Part shown: positions 35,835 to 48,589 of the stretch, piece by piece
How positions within the stretch are numbered: the first letter of the stretch is position 1
Layout of the letters: each line of letters starts with the position of its first letter
Source of the DNA: Isoetes taiwanensis
Lineage: Eukaryota; Streptophyta; Lycopodiopsida; Isoetales; Isoetaceae
NCBI GenBank assembly: GCA_021234155.1
Contig: JAJEKV010000079.1
Span: 3,442,261-3,506,260 of the forward strand
Direction of reading: 5' to 3'
Length of the DNA: 64,000 bases
Program-made: the position numbers and the translations under genes
Notes under the pieces: generated by a model
What the model saw: only the letters and a program-made list of their open reading frames with translations
Databases searched by the model: none
What the model was told of the DNA's origin: nothing

Positions 35835-36715
35835 TTCACTTGCTTGAATCTTATCCTCCTTGTTCCACTTCCACTTGTATGATATCCAATGAATGTCCTC
35901 TTGGTTCTTCAATAAAAGTGTCGATCTTAAAAGATGGGAGTCTTCAAACTTCTAGCTCTTGCACACATATATTAGTCAAATGTTAAACAAAATTGTGCAA
36001 ATTGTGTGCATTGCTCTTCTATGCTGCCAAAATGTGGCAGCATCATGCCAAACAAAGAAGGATAGGCAGTTCCCTAGAGTTCTTGATGGTTGCCAATGTG
36101 GAAGTATGGTAGGCAAGCCAAATGATGTGCAAATGATTAAGGAAGCATGAATCTGATAAACCTGCATGACAAGTGGTGTGTAGTTAGTAAAATGGAGTTG
36201 CCATATGGAGGTGTGATGGCAACTTGATGGATGTGTTTGGGAATGATAAGATAGAAGAGGTCTACATGGATTAAGGGCAACTCTTGAGCAGATTATCATG
36301 TAACGGAGGTATGAGAGGGTGATCCTGCATAAGACAAAGTGTTTGTTAGTATGAGGAGATGCTATTATGGCAGGGATGGCAGCACCACCATGTGAAGGAA
36401 TATGTGGAGGAAAACAAGGTGTGAAAATGAGAATGAGGTGTATGAATGAGCTTTACAGGTGCTCCTGCATGGAAATCAATCACTTTAGTAATGAGAACTC
36501 AAAAAGATGGCCTTATATGAGCTGAAACCTGTATGTATCTCACTGTTCTTTGCATTAATTACAGTAATAGACTCCCAAAGCATGTAAGACAGCCTAAACT
36601 TTTTAGATATCTTGCCTAATTGTTGCAAACACCTAAAACTAATTCTTAAACTACTTTCTAGTATATCTAAGCTTATTTTTTGTCTTTTCTTTTTCTGTTT
36701 TTAGGTTTTTTAAGT
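35835..36715. other. Intergenic, nothing recognised
   Basis: No gene, repeat or RNA gene could be supported here. The 107-codon minus-strand ORF at 35976-36299 has no recognisable features. Confidence 0.4.
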
Positions 36716-37437
36716 ATGATCAGCAACTCAAAAAGAAACCTAAGCTATTCTATCTACAACAAGATGTTAATGGGATTTGGTAGCTCTTTGTCACAAGCTT
36801 TGTCTCTTGTACTTAAGAATTCACATAATCAGCTATATGATGAGGTTAAATAGTATTGTAAAGAGGCCAACTTATCATGGGATGAGAAGGAAGAGTTGGA
36901 GCACTTGGATAATTGTGCTGCACTTTCAAGTGACAGACTGCGGGAGGTGATTGTTTCAGATTTTTCATGTTCACACGGAGATGTGGCATTGGCTTTGAAG
37001 AAAGAAATGAGGAATTCAAAGATGATCTCACAAAGAAGAGACATAGGGACTCTTGTTCTTCTTGTTTACTTGATAGGCAAACACCTCTGTAGTTTTTATT
37101 TTAAGTACCTATATATTTTTGCAGATCATGAAGAATATAGATGAGCATGAGGATGATGATGTAAAGCCCAAGGACCCTTTTCACATGTTATATCCATCAG
37201 GTTTATCTAAGGAATTTTATGTCTCTATTACAACAATTGAGCACAAATGCCTATTATTTCCTATGGATTTATTTGATGAAATGGCCCTGGTGAAGAAGAA
37301 AATTCTGGAGGAGGTGAAAGCAAACTCTCTAAAAGTGCCCAGCAATTGGCATCTAATCTATAAGAGCAAGACAATGGTAGAGAGTGTGACTCTTCATGTC
37401 CATGGCATTGAGATATATGGGGTTATACAGATGCAAG
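36716..37437 (+). pseudogene. Possible split gene of unknown family, with an in-frame stop
   Basis: From ATG 36716 an open frame runs on past one TAG (36851). It gives an acidic helical stretch including CKEANLSWDEKEELEHLD and REVIVSDFSCSHGDVALALK. A second piece starts after a good acceptor (TTTTTGCAG, ending 37124) and reads IMKNIDEHEDDDVKPKDPFH to a GVIQMQ|GTATAT donor at 37437. The splice-like borders and protein-like composition suggest a real gene or a recent pseudogene. I do not recognise the family and could not find its end. Confidence 0.3.
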
Positions 37438-37902
37438 GTATATTTGTATAATTGATTAACGTTGATGCTAAAAATCCTCTTTTATTTTTTAGGCTCTAAC
37501 TTACTGGATGTGGATTTGCCCTTACTTATGAAGGAAGAATAACACGAGAGCACATGCCTTCTTTGATAAGCTAGATGTAACAGCTGATTATAATTCTCGA
37601 TCAGACCTAAGGGATGCAACTTCCACTTGAAAAACTGATTGGTTGATAAACTGATTGATGGTTGATAATTTAAGGGAGGCGGCAAAATCTATGTTAATAG
37701 TGTCCTTGCTCTAGTAAAGCAGGAAACATTGAAAGAGATACAGAGATTGCATCAACAACATAGAAGTAGACTACCGAACTGATTTCATCATGATAAATTA
37801 GGCGTGCCTTTTGCCAATTGTGGCCTTGATAAATCTCTAGGCTACCTAACAGAATAATCACCTTCAGGTTACTACGGATAATCTAATGTATCCACTAATT
37901 AA

Positions 37903-38336
37903 CGTGATTGCAAATTGGAGATTACATATGTTGAATCTACAAACCAGAAATGGTTATGGAGTTGGGAAGCCTAAGGCGGGACAATGCAATTCAACACATC
38001 AAGCACGAATTGGAAAATCTGAGGCAACATAATAATTTGACAAAAACAGAATATGAATTAATCCCAGTAACAAATAATGCCAGCCGAAATGAATAGACAA
38101 TAAAAAAACATCTGCTTTTGTTATTTAATGTGATTGCAAATTGGAGATTACAAATGTTGAATCTACATACCAGAAATGGTTATGGAGTTGGGAAGTCTGA
38201 GGCGAGACAATGAAATTTAACACATCAAGCACGACATGGAGTTGGGAAACCTGAAGAAAAACAATAATTTGCCAGAAACAGAACATGAATCAGTCCCAGT
38301 ACCAAACAATGCCAGCCAAAATGAATAGACAACAAA
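37903..38336 (+). repeat. Tandem duplication of about 225 bp
   Basis: A segment starting GTGATTGCAAATTGGAGATTACA occupies about 37907-38103 and recurs at about 38130-38333. Both copies carry AGAAATGGTTATGGAGTTGGG and end ATGCCAGCC(G/A)AAATGAATAGACAA. Small internal differences show that it is not recent. No reading frame spans it. Confidence 0.85.
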
Positions 38337-38589
38337 GTGTTTGCTTGTGTTTACAAAAAATAACCCTAATTTTTTTTATTTTTTTTTTTTGAAGGCAAGA
38401 GTGTCTGTATTGTATTCAGAGGATAAGAGTGTTTACACATACAGTCGAGTCCAGAGCTACTACCACTTCTCGAATCCATGGATAGTAGTCCAGACTCTGA
38501 GCCTGGTACTTAGAGCCTCTCTCAACTTCTTCTCCAATGGATACTATAGGAGAGAGGACTCTGTTCCTAGACTAAATTTTTTACAATGA

Positions 38590-39625
38590 AGGTCTATGAC
38601 CTTATTACAGTGGCTCCACAATAGGCCTGATATAAGCTAATGCACATGGTCACCGAAAAGAGGACTTTAAACTGTGAGGATCCCCTGTGGGATCACCAAG
38701 CGCCAGTGCTCGGGGAGGCGAGTTCAAGCAAAGAATCGCTGATTCAGATTAGGATCGGCTGGCTAGAAGCCTTAGTGAGAAAGAACCACTTTAAGCACCC
38801 TCCAAAAGATACCCTAGCATCCAAAGAGTGGCATCTCAAGGCGTTAACTTGGCCTTATTCCATTATCAAGTAAAGATTACTATGGGCATAGCCTTCTTCC
38901 AAACAATAAGAATAGAGCAGGCCTGCTGTGCCTCAATCCCTTTACGCACGCAGTATGGGCTTTCTCCCCACCGCCTGGGCTTCCCTAGTCTCCGCCCAAG
39001 GAAGCCCTTGACAAACCCCCCCAGACGCACAATCTAAACCGAAAGCAAAATAAGAGCCATCACTAGCTCCTAATCCAACCCTTTGCCGGGACAAGGAGGG
39101 CTTCTACTAGTCGGACCAAGAAGTGACTATGGCTAGCAGTGAGAATTACACATAGTGCAAATGATAAATTCCTGAGCACCTGGAGTGCCTTCATGAGCAT
39201 GGCAGCCCGCAATGGGTGCGGGCTTTTCCAGCTACAGTGAGTGTAGCAGCCATCTATTCAGTGACTTTCTCATCTGACTAACCTGTTTAATAGAACTGAA
39301 ACCCATAGAAACTACTTAGCTTTACGCTAGCTTATACCGCTTGCCGATTGAACCCAAAAACAAGAGCGGACAATTTCCTTAACTGTTTAAACCCCCTGTT
39401 TGGAGCTAGATCGAAGGGGTATCGGCCATACCTTTTCTAGCTAACTCCGTTGCAGGAGTCCGTGAGAAACAAGAGCAAGAAGGTCGTCCCGGAAAGGAGC
39501 CATGGGCTCTACTCAGTAAAGAAGAAGCAGCTTTTGCCTCTTCTTCCAAATCTCGTCCCGGAGTGTGGAGCCTGCAAGGAACGGGCGGCCGCCGCCGCCG
39601 CCCTAAACGCCGCCTAGGGTTTCCA
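38590..39625. other. Compositionally distinct block, possible organelle-DNA (mitochondrial) insertion
   Basis: This block is richer in GC than its surroundings. It has the irregular, gene-poor texture of plant mitochondrial intergenic DNA (for example GGCAGCCCGCAATGGGTGCG near 39201 and CTTTGCCGGGACAAGGAGGG near 39081). It ends near a (GCC)n run at about 39586-39601. No mitochondrial gene or intron domain was recognised, so the origin is inferred from texture alone. A compact GC-rich promoter at its right end is an alternative for 39580-39640. Confidence 0.3.
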
Positions 39626-39639
39626 TCCTCGAGCTCCGA

Positions 39640-41459
39640 CTCCAAAAATTTTGTGCTTGCTTGATTTGCTTGCTTCTCCTTGGTTTTCCAGTTAAAGAAG
39701 AGAATAAAATAACCCTAATAATCAAACCGGACAGGAGAAAAACTTACAAAAAAACAAGCCTTGCATCTTCCCATCTGAGTTTCGCTCAATGGCATCAACG
39801 AAAACAAGACTGGTTGGATTTGATGAATAGATCTAAAAAGTTCTTTGCCAAACAATTATCCTACATCACCTGTTTAAAGCTTTTGTATTAAAACTACCAA
39901 CCTTGCTAGAGCAATGAGATCAAAGGGCCATCATTAAATCTGCCATATACAAATGATGTTGAATACTGAAATTATTAAAATGGTCAAGTGCATGCATAGA
40001 GATATTCAATGATTAGCTTAGAGGAAAAGCAAGCTTAGAGAAAAAGATTATGAATATATACGAAACCCATGTTTTATACTGCAAAAAAGCTGCTTGACTT
40101 TCAAGTACATACATGATTCAAGCAGCTCTTTCATTGATAGGCATTTAGTACATGATCACGCATGTCAGAACTACAACTCATAAAATCCATTTCTGGTATG
40201 CAAATAGATTTCTTAAGAAGATAGTATCATAATTAAAGAAGTTGTTTCATGACTAAAGAATGCCCTTCTATGGATGGGCAGTTATAATGAAAAGCAACAT
40301 CATGCAATCGTATTCTTACGAACTTACTTTTAAGAAAGAAACATATCCCTCTATTAGCTCTGCATCCCCATTTCTACAGACAACGTTTCAAAATAATTCA
40401 CAATCAGGAGCACACACATATATATTGCATACTATCTACATACAATTGTAAGCACCTGAATCCATACCCCCTATCAGAAGATAAAAAAGAGGTCAAACTT
40501 TTAATACCTTAGCTAAAACTTGGCCAAAACGTGGCTTTCTCTAGAAGATCATGCATGCCATAGGCATCGTTTGAGTACTTGACCCATGCCTGCACCAAGC
40601 AATCAATCCATTATTTGCATTTTCCCACTTTCATTTACTCCATCTTATTTCAATACTTTCATCTTATTTCAATATACTTGTATGTTTAAGCCTCAAACCA
40701 ACACAATAGGCAGGTGATCTAACCATCTAGTAACAGTAACAGATGCAATAACTTTCCAGTTTAACCTTCCTAGAAGCAAATCCTTAGGGCCATAGTTCAT
40801 GACATCAGAGGCATACAGATTTCATGCCAAAGCAAAGGCAAAAGCAGAATATTTGCTACTTGCAGTAGCTATATTTACATTGCCTTCGTGTGGATAGATG
40901 TCTCCTCGTGCTCATAAATCTGCATGTTTTGCACCTAAGATTCTTAGTAGACACTCGTCTACTTTTTGCTTCAATCCACCTGCTATTCTGCACCAAGCTG
41001 GTGCATAATCTTTGGATGGCAAAGAAACTCTAATTTCTATCATTGTGGAAACGTGAGTTAGAATAGGATGCAAAGCTTTCAAGAAAAGGAGTTGAACCCC
41101 AAAATACCATGGAACCAAAAAGGTGCCATATTCAAATTTCGATTTTGGAGGCTCAAAATTAGAAGATCAAATTTGATTTTGAATTCAACGGATAATTCTG
41201 TTTTGTTGGGAAGCTCCCAGAAATGGAGGTTTCAATGATTTGGCATTCTGGCAAACATGGATATTTAGTTAGGGTGCTAAGAACAAGGTTAATCGAAAGC
41301 ATTAATGGGTGTTTGCATTTAAGAAATGGGTTGTTGAGAAAAACAAATTTATGGGTGCTTGCATTTAATAGATGGTAGTTGAGCTAAAAATGGTATCTAT
41401 TTTACATTAAATACATGGAAAAGATGACATGGAAAATGGAAAAAGATGAAGTGGAACTT
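39640..41459. other. AT-rich intergenic region
   Basis: No gene, tRNA or repeat could be supported. A short motif (TGGGTG.TTGCATTTAA) repeats near 41307 and 41353. Confidence 0.4.
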
Positions 41460-42282
41460 CTCTTATAGGCACAAAAGTTGATCTCATTTTTCCTCTAATG
41501 GTGAATCTGATGGCCTCTTCTCGAGTCTTGGGGTCCTCCATAGATAGCAATATATCTTTGACATCCTCATGTCAGCCCCTTCAAAAACAATCTCGAAGTG
41601 CAACATCATCTTAGGCAGTATCTATAGCAATTTGATAAAATTCTAATGCATATGTCGAGCTGGACGAGTTGCCTGAGATTGATGAGTTTCATAACAGCTG
41701 TGCATTGCCGATCTGTATCTCCGAACATGCCTCAAGCTCAGTGATAAAAGCAACGAAGTCTTCCGAAACATGCCTCAAACTCAGCGATAAAAGCAATGAA
41801 GTCTTGCTATTTTGGAGATCCTCTCTTTAGTAAAGGAGCAAACCAACTGAGGGTTGGTCCCGCGAAAAGAGAACCGACCAATCCAACTTGTTCCTGATCC
41901 GTGGGATATCTAAGAAAAGCATCTAATTGGACATTGTTTATTGGATGATCTCGACTCAGACATTTATGAGACTCAGAAATTGTCTTATGTTCTTGGGTAC
42001 AAGATTAGTATTCTTTAGAATTCACGCAATAAAACGCATCTTATGAAGTTAAAATTCGTTGGTTAGGACCGTATGAAATTGTGTAGTAGTAACGAAGCGT
42101 TGTCCAATTAGACAAATTGGATGGCACCCCTTTACTTTCTCTGGTTAATAATTCTCTGGTTAACAATATCATCTATATCAAACTCAAGATATACAAAAAG
42201 TACAAACTGGCTAACTAAGAAGCATCATAATTCATTACACGATCAAAAAAGAATTAAACAAAAAAAGTGTTCCTGATACCAA
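41460..42282 (-). mobile_element. Relic of a Ty3/gypsy-like LTR retrotransposon (PBS and gag)
   Basis: On the minus strand a primer-binding-site-like TTGGTATCAGG lies at 42272-42282, matching the initiator-Met tRNA site used by many plant LTR elements. Downstream (about 41960-41470) a broken gag-like reading gives FVAFITELEACSEIQIG, SSTYALEFYQIAIDTA and LLSMEDPKTREEAIRFTI, in the order usual for gypsy gag, with stops and frameshifts. The expected 5' LTR would occupy higher coordinates from 42283, but its ends are not clear. No pol remains. Confidence 0.45.
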
Positions 42283-42929
42283 GCGACTTACGATATTAAT
42301 TATATCATTTCTACACTACTATTCTGCTTTCGGGGGTGGGTGCTGCCCGCAGAATGATATAACCTTCGGGAGTCCAGCACAGAGAAATCACCACGTCGAC
42401 TCTAACAGCTCTTGGCCCTGCAGAAACCCACCTTATCGGACTCTCTTGTGTAAAGTGAGAGTCATAGTTTTTTAATTATCATTATGGAGGAGTACTTATA
42501 ATTAGTTATCAATACTTTTATTAATAATTAATTATCACTACTATTCCACCCATATAAGTCCGATAAGGTGGTTATCGGTCTTCACCTCGGCCGATAACCT
42601 TACCTTGGCATATTTAGAAATTTTCCCTATTTCACCTACTTACTCAACCCGATAAAGCTGAATACACAATTTTATACCTCAATATCCGCTTCTAGCAGAA
42701 GCCGTCACATGGCCATTGGTGACCATTTCTTTCCCAAATGCATTCTGATCCGTGCCAAAAGATAGAATGCACCCTTATCAGATGATTAAAAAGAAATACA
42801 AAGTTCTTAAACTAAACCGGATGGGCCGATTTCTTCGATTAGGGAGGTAAGATAGCAAATCCTTGGAAACAAGAGGGATCTGCGAGCATTTAGAAGGCTG
42901 GAAAACTTCTGCACACAAATGCCCACGAG
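42283..42929. other. Possible remnant LTR of the gypsy relic
   Basis: Sequence following the primer-binding-site-like motif. It contains an inverted pair, CCACCTTATCGGAC near 42429 and GTCCGATAAGGTGG near 42560. No gene is seen, and LTR ends with TG/CA could not be fixed. Confidence 0.3.
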
Positions 42930-44672
42930 CTGGGAAGGGAAAATAGCAGGCGCCCACAAGCAGGCTTCGAACAAGGCTGTGAAGACCGACAAGCGTCCAG
43001 TCGTCCTTAATGTAGAAAGAGTACCACAAATTGAATCAAGAAGTTATATGCAACCTGTGTTGATAAAGCAGTAGTGAAGCTTCTTGTGGCTTTGGGGTGA
43101 TAACTACTGTTTTGTCCAAGGTAACCACCACTGTTATGTCCACCTAACCACTATTTTTTGGCCAGACGCAATGAACTGAGCATGGGACTGTGTTCCGGCA
43201 TACTGATCTCTGAATAGAGCTTGTAATTGGCTCCCTGAATAGTTTAATCCGGTTTAAACACCATGAGAATGGCCTTGTTAGCCCCTAAAAACCTATTTAT
43301 TCAAGAGAGCACGAGATTTGAGCATTGGTCATGCAAGATCAGTGAAAAAGCATGCAGAAACCATTGTCTTCTGAGCTTGAAACTAAACAGCAGTGGTTAA
43401 CTCGGACATGTGGCCTAGCTAACTACTTGCCAGAGTAAACCCTAAACCTTCCGCAGGCTGGCCAGATGGGTCCATATTCTGTTCATGTCCTTTTTTGTGG
43501 TCCAAATTCTATACATTGTTGTAAAATAAAATGCCTTTCTACATCTTGAGAGCCCCCTCCTTTCCGTCCTCTTCTCTTCTTTCTTGCAATACATTGTTCA
43601 TTGTTGTTTGGGTCGTCACGGCTGATGAGAACATTGGGAAGCATGTGGATTCCCTTTACTAGTTAAACCCCTCTGGCATTCATCCTCTACTTAATCTCTC
43701 CCTTGGGCGGCCTAGCCTTTACTGTTTAATCCCCTTTGGCATTTGCCCTCTATCTTAATCTCCCTCTCGGGCAGCCTGACGAGAACACCATGAAGTATGT
43801 GGATTCTCTTGATATAGTTCAATTCAACTCAATTCAATTCTTTACACGTTAATTTCCTTTGGTTTTGTCCTCTATCTTAAATCTCTTATTGAATCACCTC
43901 TTACACCTATCTCATAACGCGGTGTTATTCCTTTTTCCTTTTTCTTTTCCATCTTCTATCTTCTTTCTTCTTCTTCGTGCTTGTTTTTATGACATCTACA
44001 CTTGTGCCTTCGATTTAATCTTTGTCCTATATCCGCTATGTATTTGGTCCAATTGCACATCTCGGAGAATTCTTCTTTCACTTCAGTTTTGTGATGTGAA
44101 CCTATTAATTTGTTCTTCTATAACTTTTAGCATTTTCTCGCCCCAAGTTTCATTATATGAAAGTGTTGCTATGGCTTGTTATCCTTATCTTTCATTTACA
44201 GATTGTGCATGTCTAATAAGCACATATCAACTTAATCCTTTTCTTTCTTTTCTAAATAAGATATGCATGTGGATCATGTGACAGCGATCTTAACTTTTGC
44301 AAGAAGACTGGAAAAAAATAATAGCAGGTGCCTACAACAAGCCTGTGAAAAACGACAAGAAATGAAAAAAGAAGTGGGTCCAAAAATTACATGAGCAAAA
44401 ATAGAAAAATAGAAGCTTCCTACCTTGCTTCCTACAAAGATCTTTCCTTGCTTCCTATGAAGCTTCTTATAGAAGCTTCCTATCTTGTTTCCAGTAGGAT
44501 TGTTCCTGGCCCAAATTTAGTGCCTGGCTTTTTGGTCCATGTTCTGTGTATACCCTTTTTGTGGAGCAAACTCCATGCATCCTTTAGCATAAAATAAAAT
44601 GCTTTTCTACATCTTGAGGGTCCCCTCCTCTCCTTTCTCTTCTCTTCTTCCTTGCGATAAGATACGATACTA
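42930..44672 (+). repeat. Diverged direct duplications flanking a low-complexity stretch
   Basis: Sequence at about 42935-42995 (AGCAGGCGCCCACAA..) recurs at about 44324-44362. Sequence at about 43470-43590 (AAAATAAAATGCCTTTCTACATCTTGAG) recurs at about 44530-44665. Between them a unit of about 166 bp carrying GA(T/C)GAGAACA...GTGGATTC is partly repeated at 43626 and 43790. The paired blocks could be remnants of old terminal repeats or a segmental duplication. The 140-codon ORF at 43859-44281 is Phe/Leu/Ser-rich and not convincing. Confidence 0.5.
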
Positions 44673-46834
44673 TCCCTTTCTGGCATGTATTGGAAAAATT
44701 TTAATGTGCTTCATTCATAAATCTATACTGGCTATAAGTAGTAACTAAAATATTCGACAAAACCACACTTCGCTACTAGGCATTTGCTGAAACAAGTGCA
44801 TAGTTTCATTCAATCTATCTGCCCGAGGCATTCTGAAATATGCAAAGAGCTTCATTAAGCTATTGATGCTGTTCCAACTTAAAAGATTTCTAATGTGCGC
44901 AGTCATAAACTTGCCTTGCTTCTATTAGAGCTCCACATTTGCCATAAATCTGACCAGCAAATTTGCTAGCAGAATTTTAACTTGGTCCTCTCCATATTCA
45001 GCCTAAGTATAACAATGCAGCATGTGTAAGCAACAGAGAAAATGCCATGACTAATACATCTTCCGGATCTGCAATTTCATGATAACCAGTCTTGAACTGA
45101 GATGCATAGCAGCATCTGTCACTAACGTTTACTTCATCAGGTTGCGGGATCTCTTAACTTGCCCTACAAATCACAAGCTGGCTAATGAGTGACTTGCAGA
45201 GCAAAAGGCAATGCTGGGGATTGTGTCATTGAAGCTAAAGGAAGACAAGGGATAGCCTAGTAGTTTAGTTCATGGCTAGTTAGCGTTCAATCTCAGGAGA
45301 AATATCAAAGAAGATAGTTCAAATTAAGGCTAACTTTTGTGTCAGATATTCGTGTATCAGGAAGATTCTTGTATGTTTTCTCAACTTGACTATTCATTCA
45401 TATCAGTTCTTGTGCATTCCAGCAAACAATACTGAACTAGATCTTAGAATGAATTTAAAAAGCTACCTTGCGTTAAATGCCTCAAGGTATTGATTGTGTG
45501 CCTCCACGCAGTGGAAGCATAGTTCAGCATCAACCCAAGGTTCTCTATTCTGAATAAGTAAAAGATCATGCACGTTAAGTCTTGCTAGCTGATCCTAACA
45601 AAACAACAACTATCTGGCACAATCAATAACGTACCTTATTGTTTGATGTCGTAACGGGCTTTGGGCTTTGGGTGTTATAGACTGCATGATTCTTACATGC
45701 AGTCCTTCTAAGGAATTCAAATTTCATATCTACACCATTTGTATGTGGGCATGTTATCTCACATTCAAAAAATTTTGATAGAGAATACTCAAACTGAGAG
45801 AAACATATTGCATTTCAATGACAGAGCGAACTAGATATAGCTACTACTATTGATATATTACTGTTGGCTTTAAGTTGATTGGACACATGATATGTTGGAT
45901 AGTCAGGTTATATCTGATAATAGATGAACAGATTGCATTTTGCTGCCGGTCCTGTACCATGTTAGTACTAGCATGTGAAGTGCATGAGAACATCGTTTGG
46001 CCAATGGTTTAGTCAGATATCTGCTAGCCGGTTGTGAGTTGAGCAGTGCTCATCCTGGCCCAGTGAGCTTTCAACTGCAAACATGATAATGGTTTTTTCT
46101 GTGCTTGTTGCAGGCATAAAAGATTAGATTAGCTGCCAATTAGAGACAACTCTGATTATCACAATGATCAAGAATGCATAGACCTTGCTAATGCTGCCTT
46201 AACAAGCTTGATTATGCTTCGCAACAACCTCTGTACAATTCTGATCCTCACACAATACGTAGCATTGAATGGTAAAAGTAGCATAAGCTACTTATTGAAT
46301 GGTAAAAGTAGCACCATAAGCTAAACTTTTCTTAAGAACTGCTTAAATAATTGGCAACAAAAGCAAAGAAAATAATAATCAACGTTGCAATACTGCATAC
46401 CTCATAAAAAATGTGCTCCTCAATAGCAACCGAATCTAACCTGCTAGTTGCATTGTATTGGTGCTTGCTTGAGACACGTGTTCAAGACTGAATTGAAACA
46501 CAGTTGCAGCAGATTTAAAGTGCCAGCTATTTGTACATAATATATAACTTTAGGATAATTGTTGCACGTATAGCCTCAACAACTTTCAAAAAGTGCACTG
46601 CAGACTATGATATTCATTGTAGGGAAAGTTTTTACGCAGAAGAAATATAGAGCATATCCAACTTCGTAACATTTACAAGGGTTCCTGCTCTAGTCTTCTA
46701 TAAGATGGGGTGCTGTGATTTGATCTACAACAGTTAGTTGAGCTCTTAATCTTTTTGTAAATTCTAATTTCTGGGTCAATCCTCTCTCTAACTACGCAAC
46801 TCAACAAGAAGCTCAAGTCTTTGAAGCATTTGCA
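44673..46834. other. AT-rich intergenic region
   Basis: No clear gene was found. If the kinase exon at 46.8-46.96 kb is part of a larger minus-strand pseudogene, later exons would lie here, but none could be identified with confidence. A small direct repeat (ATTGAATGGTAAAAGTAGCA) occurs at about 46264 and 46294. Confidence 0.4.
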
Positions 46835-46955
46835 AGATAAAATTAAGCAAAATCCCAATCTATAAGACGTAATTTTTTGTTCTCATGATCAATCATCACG
46901 TTCTGAGGCTTAAATCTCTATGTGTGAAGCCTTGTCAGTGGCACTAATCAAGTGC
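46835..46955 (-). pseudogene. Exon relic of casein kinase II alpha subunit
   Basis: On the minus strand a splice acceptor (AAATTTTCAG, ending at 46956) is followed by ALD, a stop, CH, a stop, then QGFTHRDL. After a frameshift it continues KPQNVMIDHENKKLRLIDWDFA. This is the catalytic-loop exon of CK2 alpha. The family has ALDYCHSQG.MHRD.KP.NVMIDH....LRLIDWGLAEFYHPG. Here the HRD loop is intact and IDW replaces the usual kinase DFG, a CK2 hallmark. Three stops and one frameshift show it is dead. Other exons were not found, so it is a gene fragment, and the retained acceptor shows it was copied as DNA rather than from spliced mRNA. Confidence 0.65.
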
Positions 46956-48402
46956 CTGAAAATTTGAGAACAGTAATAAGTGCTACATGTAAAAGGATAT
47001 CAAATGTGAAGCCAACAAAAAACAAGCATTCTATAACTCTACAAAACACTGTGTGAGATATGCTCATAATTAAAAAAAAAAAGAACACGAAAATAATAAG
47101 GATGTAACAAATGATACTCCAAGTAAACTCTCGGTAATGTCAAAGAAAATAAAACTTACCACTTACGATCCATAGACTGTCCAGAGCATAAAAGTAGTAA
47201 ACCCTCCTGCTTTCAGTCAGGAGCAACATTTAACAGTTCTTTATCTAAAGAACCCAGCCAAATGCTATGAATCAATCACATAACTTGAATGGAGCAAGCT
47301 AGAAGCCAACCATCTACTGTCACGGACAACAGATCGCATTAGAACATGCTATCTTTTCATTTTCTTGTACAGAATGAGTTGTAAGTGTTTTGTAAATCTG
47401 TTCCAAGTTTCCATCATCAAGCTCTCATCACTGACAATAGATTGCATTAGAACATGCTATCTTTCCATTTTCTTGTACATAATGAATTGTAAGTGTTTTG
47501 TAAATCTGTTCCAAGTTCCCATCATCAAGCTCTCGATAATGAACATAACATTCAAATGATGTTTTGAAATCCATGAGCCTCTGTTGCCTTTGGCTCTTGT
47601 GATCCTTAGGGCCTGCAGCTGTTCTTCAGAGAATACTCTGCAAATGGGGAATGCTTAAAGAATAAGTCTGCCAATAGATATTCTTTATAAATGCTGTGAA
47701 GATGGCAAACAAGGGCTTTAACTTGAAAAAGAAGAAATATTTTAGCAAGTCTGGATTCTATTCTATGGCCTGATAGGCATTAATGCTTTATTGCTAGGAA
47801 TGTTGAACAGTAATATCCCCAAATGCTGTGGGTCTTCCAGCTGCTGAAAGTTATAATTAACTGCGGGAACTTCCCAATGATTAAGGGTTCATTAAGTTAT
47901 AATTAACTCTAGGAACTCCTCAATGATTAAGCATGTTGTTAATTGATTGGTCAAATAACCTATAAGCCTTAAACCCCTTCACAAGAGCACAACCAGATGC
48001 CCAATAGGCAAGGCAGTATTAAAAGCAAGGATTGTTTTTGGAATAATATCCATTGATGGAATAATAATATCTCCTTGTGCTTTACCCAAAGGTGGGTGCC
48101 GTGTTGCTTCCCTTGGCTTTAAACCAGAATATTATGTGAGATTATGGGAGGACCTGAAGCCCCACATTATGTTAGGGTCAGAAGCTATTCAAATTATTCA
48201 GATGGCCTGCTGCAACATAACCATGTGTCCTCTCTGTGAAAGACCAAACCTCTTCCAAACTTCTTCTACGAATGCAAGGGCTCTTCCACGAATGCAAGGC
48301 ATTTTCAATCTTAGATTTGACTTTAAGATCAGTCTTTGATTGCATTTACATTATTAGTGCCTAAGCTTTCATTCTTTTACAGCTCTAGATGAAGTTGCAT
48401 TT
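46956..48402. other. Intergenic, with one tandem duplication
   Basis: No gene is supported. It holds the 108-bp tandem duplication listed separately and a weaker repeat of AAGTTATAATTAACT at about 47848 and 47894. Confidence 0.4.
47331..47545 (+). repeat. Tandem duplication of 108 bp
   Basis: Two abutting copies start at 47331 and 47439, each carrying GCATTAGAACATGCTATCTT and ending CATCATCAAGCTCTC, with several differences. The ORF across it simply repeats itself. Confidence 0.9.
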
Positions 48403-48589
48403 TTGCAATTGGCATCAAATACTTTGTTCATGATGCACGAGGCCTGCAACACACCCGGTTTGGGATTTGAATCATCAAGCTCAGAAATGAGAAGACTTTT
48501 GTTTGACTCGTCTACAACAGTGCAAGCATTTATTGCAACATGCTATGGTCTAAAATCAGTTTGGTGGGTGAAACCAAGTAGCTTGGTGT

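Noticed and set aside
43859-44281. 140-codon ORF that could suggest a membrane protein
   Set aside because: Hydrophobic runs come from pyrimidine-rich sequence; no start context or conserved motif supports a gene.
45460-46260. Further CK2 alpha exons downstream of the kinase relic
   Set aside because: A weak likeness near 46150 to the 'FFYGHDN' segment was seen, but too short and broken to support.
47365-47559. 64-codon ORF with an internal duplication, considered as a small repeat protein
   Set aside because: The protein repeat simply mirrors a 108-bp DNA duplication in non-coding sequence.
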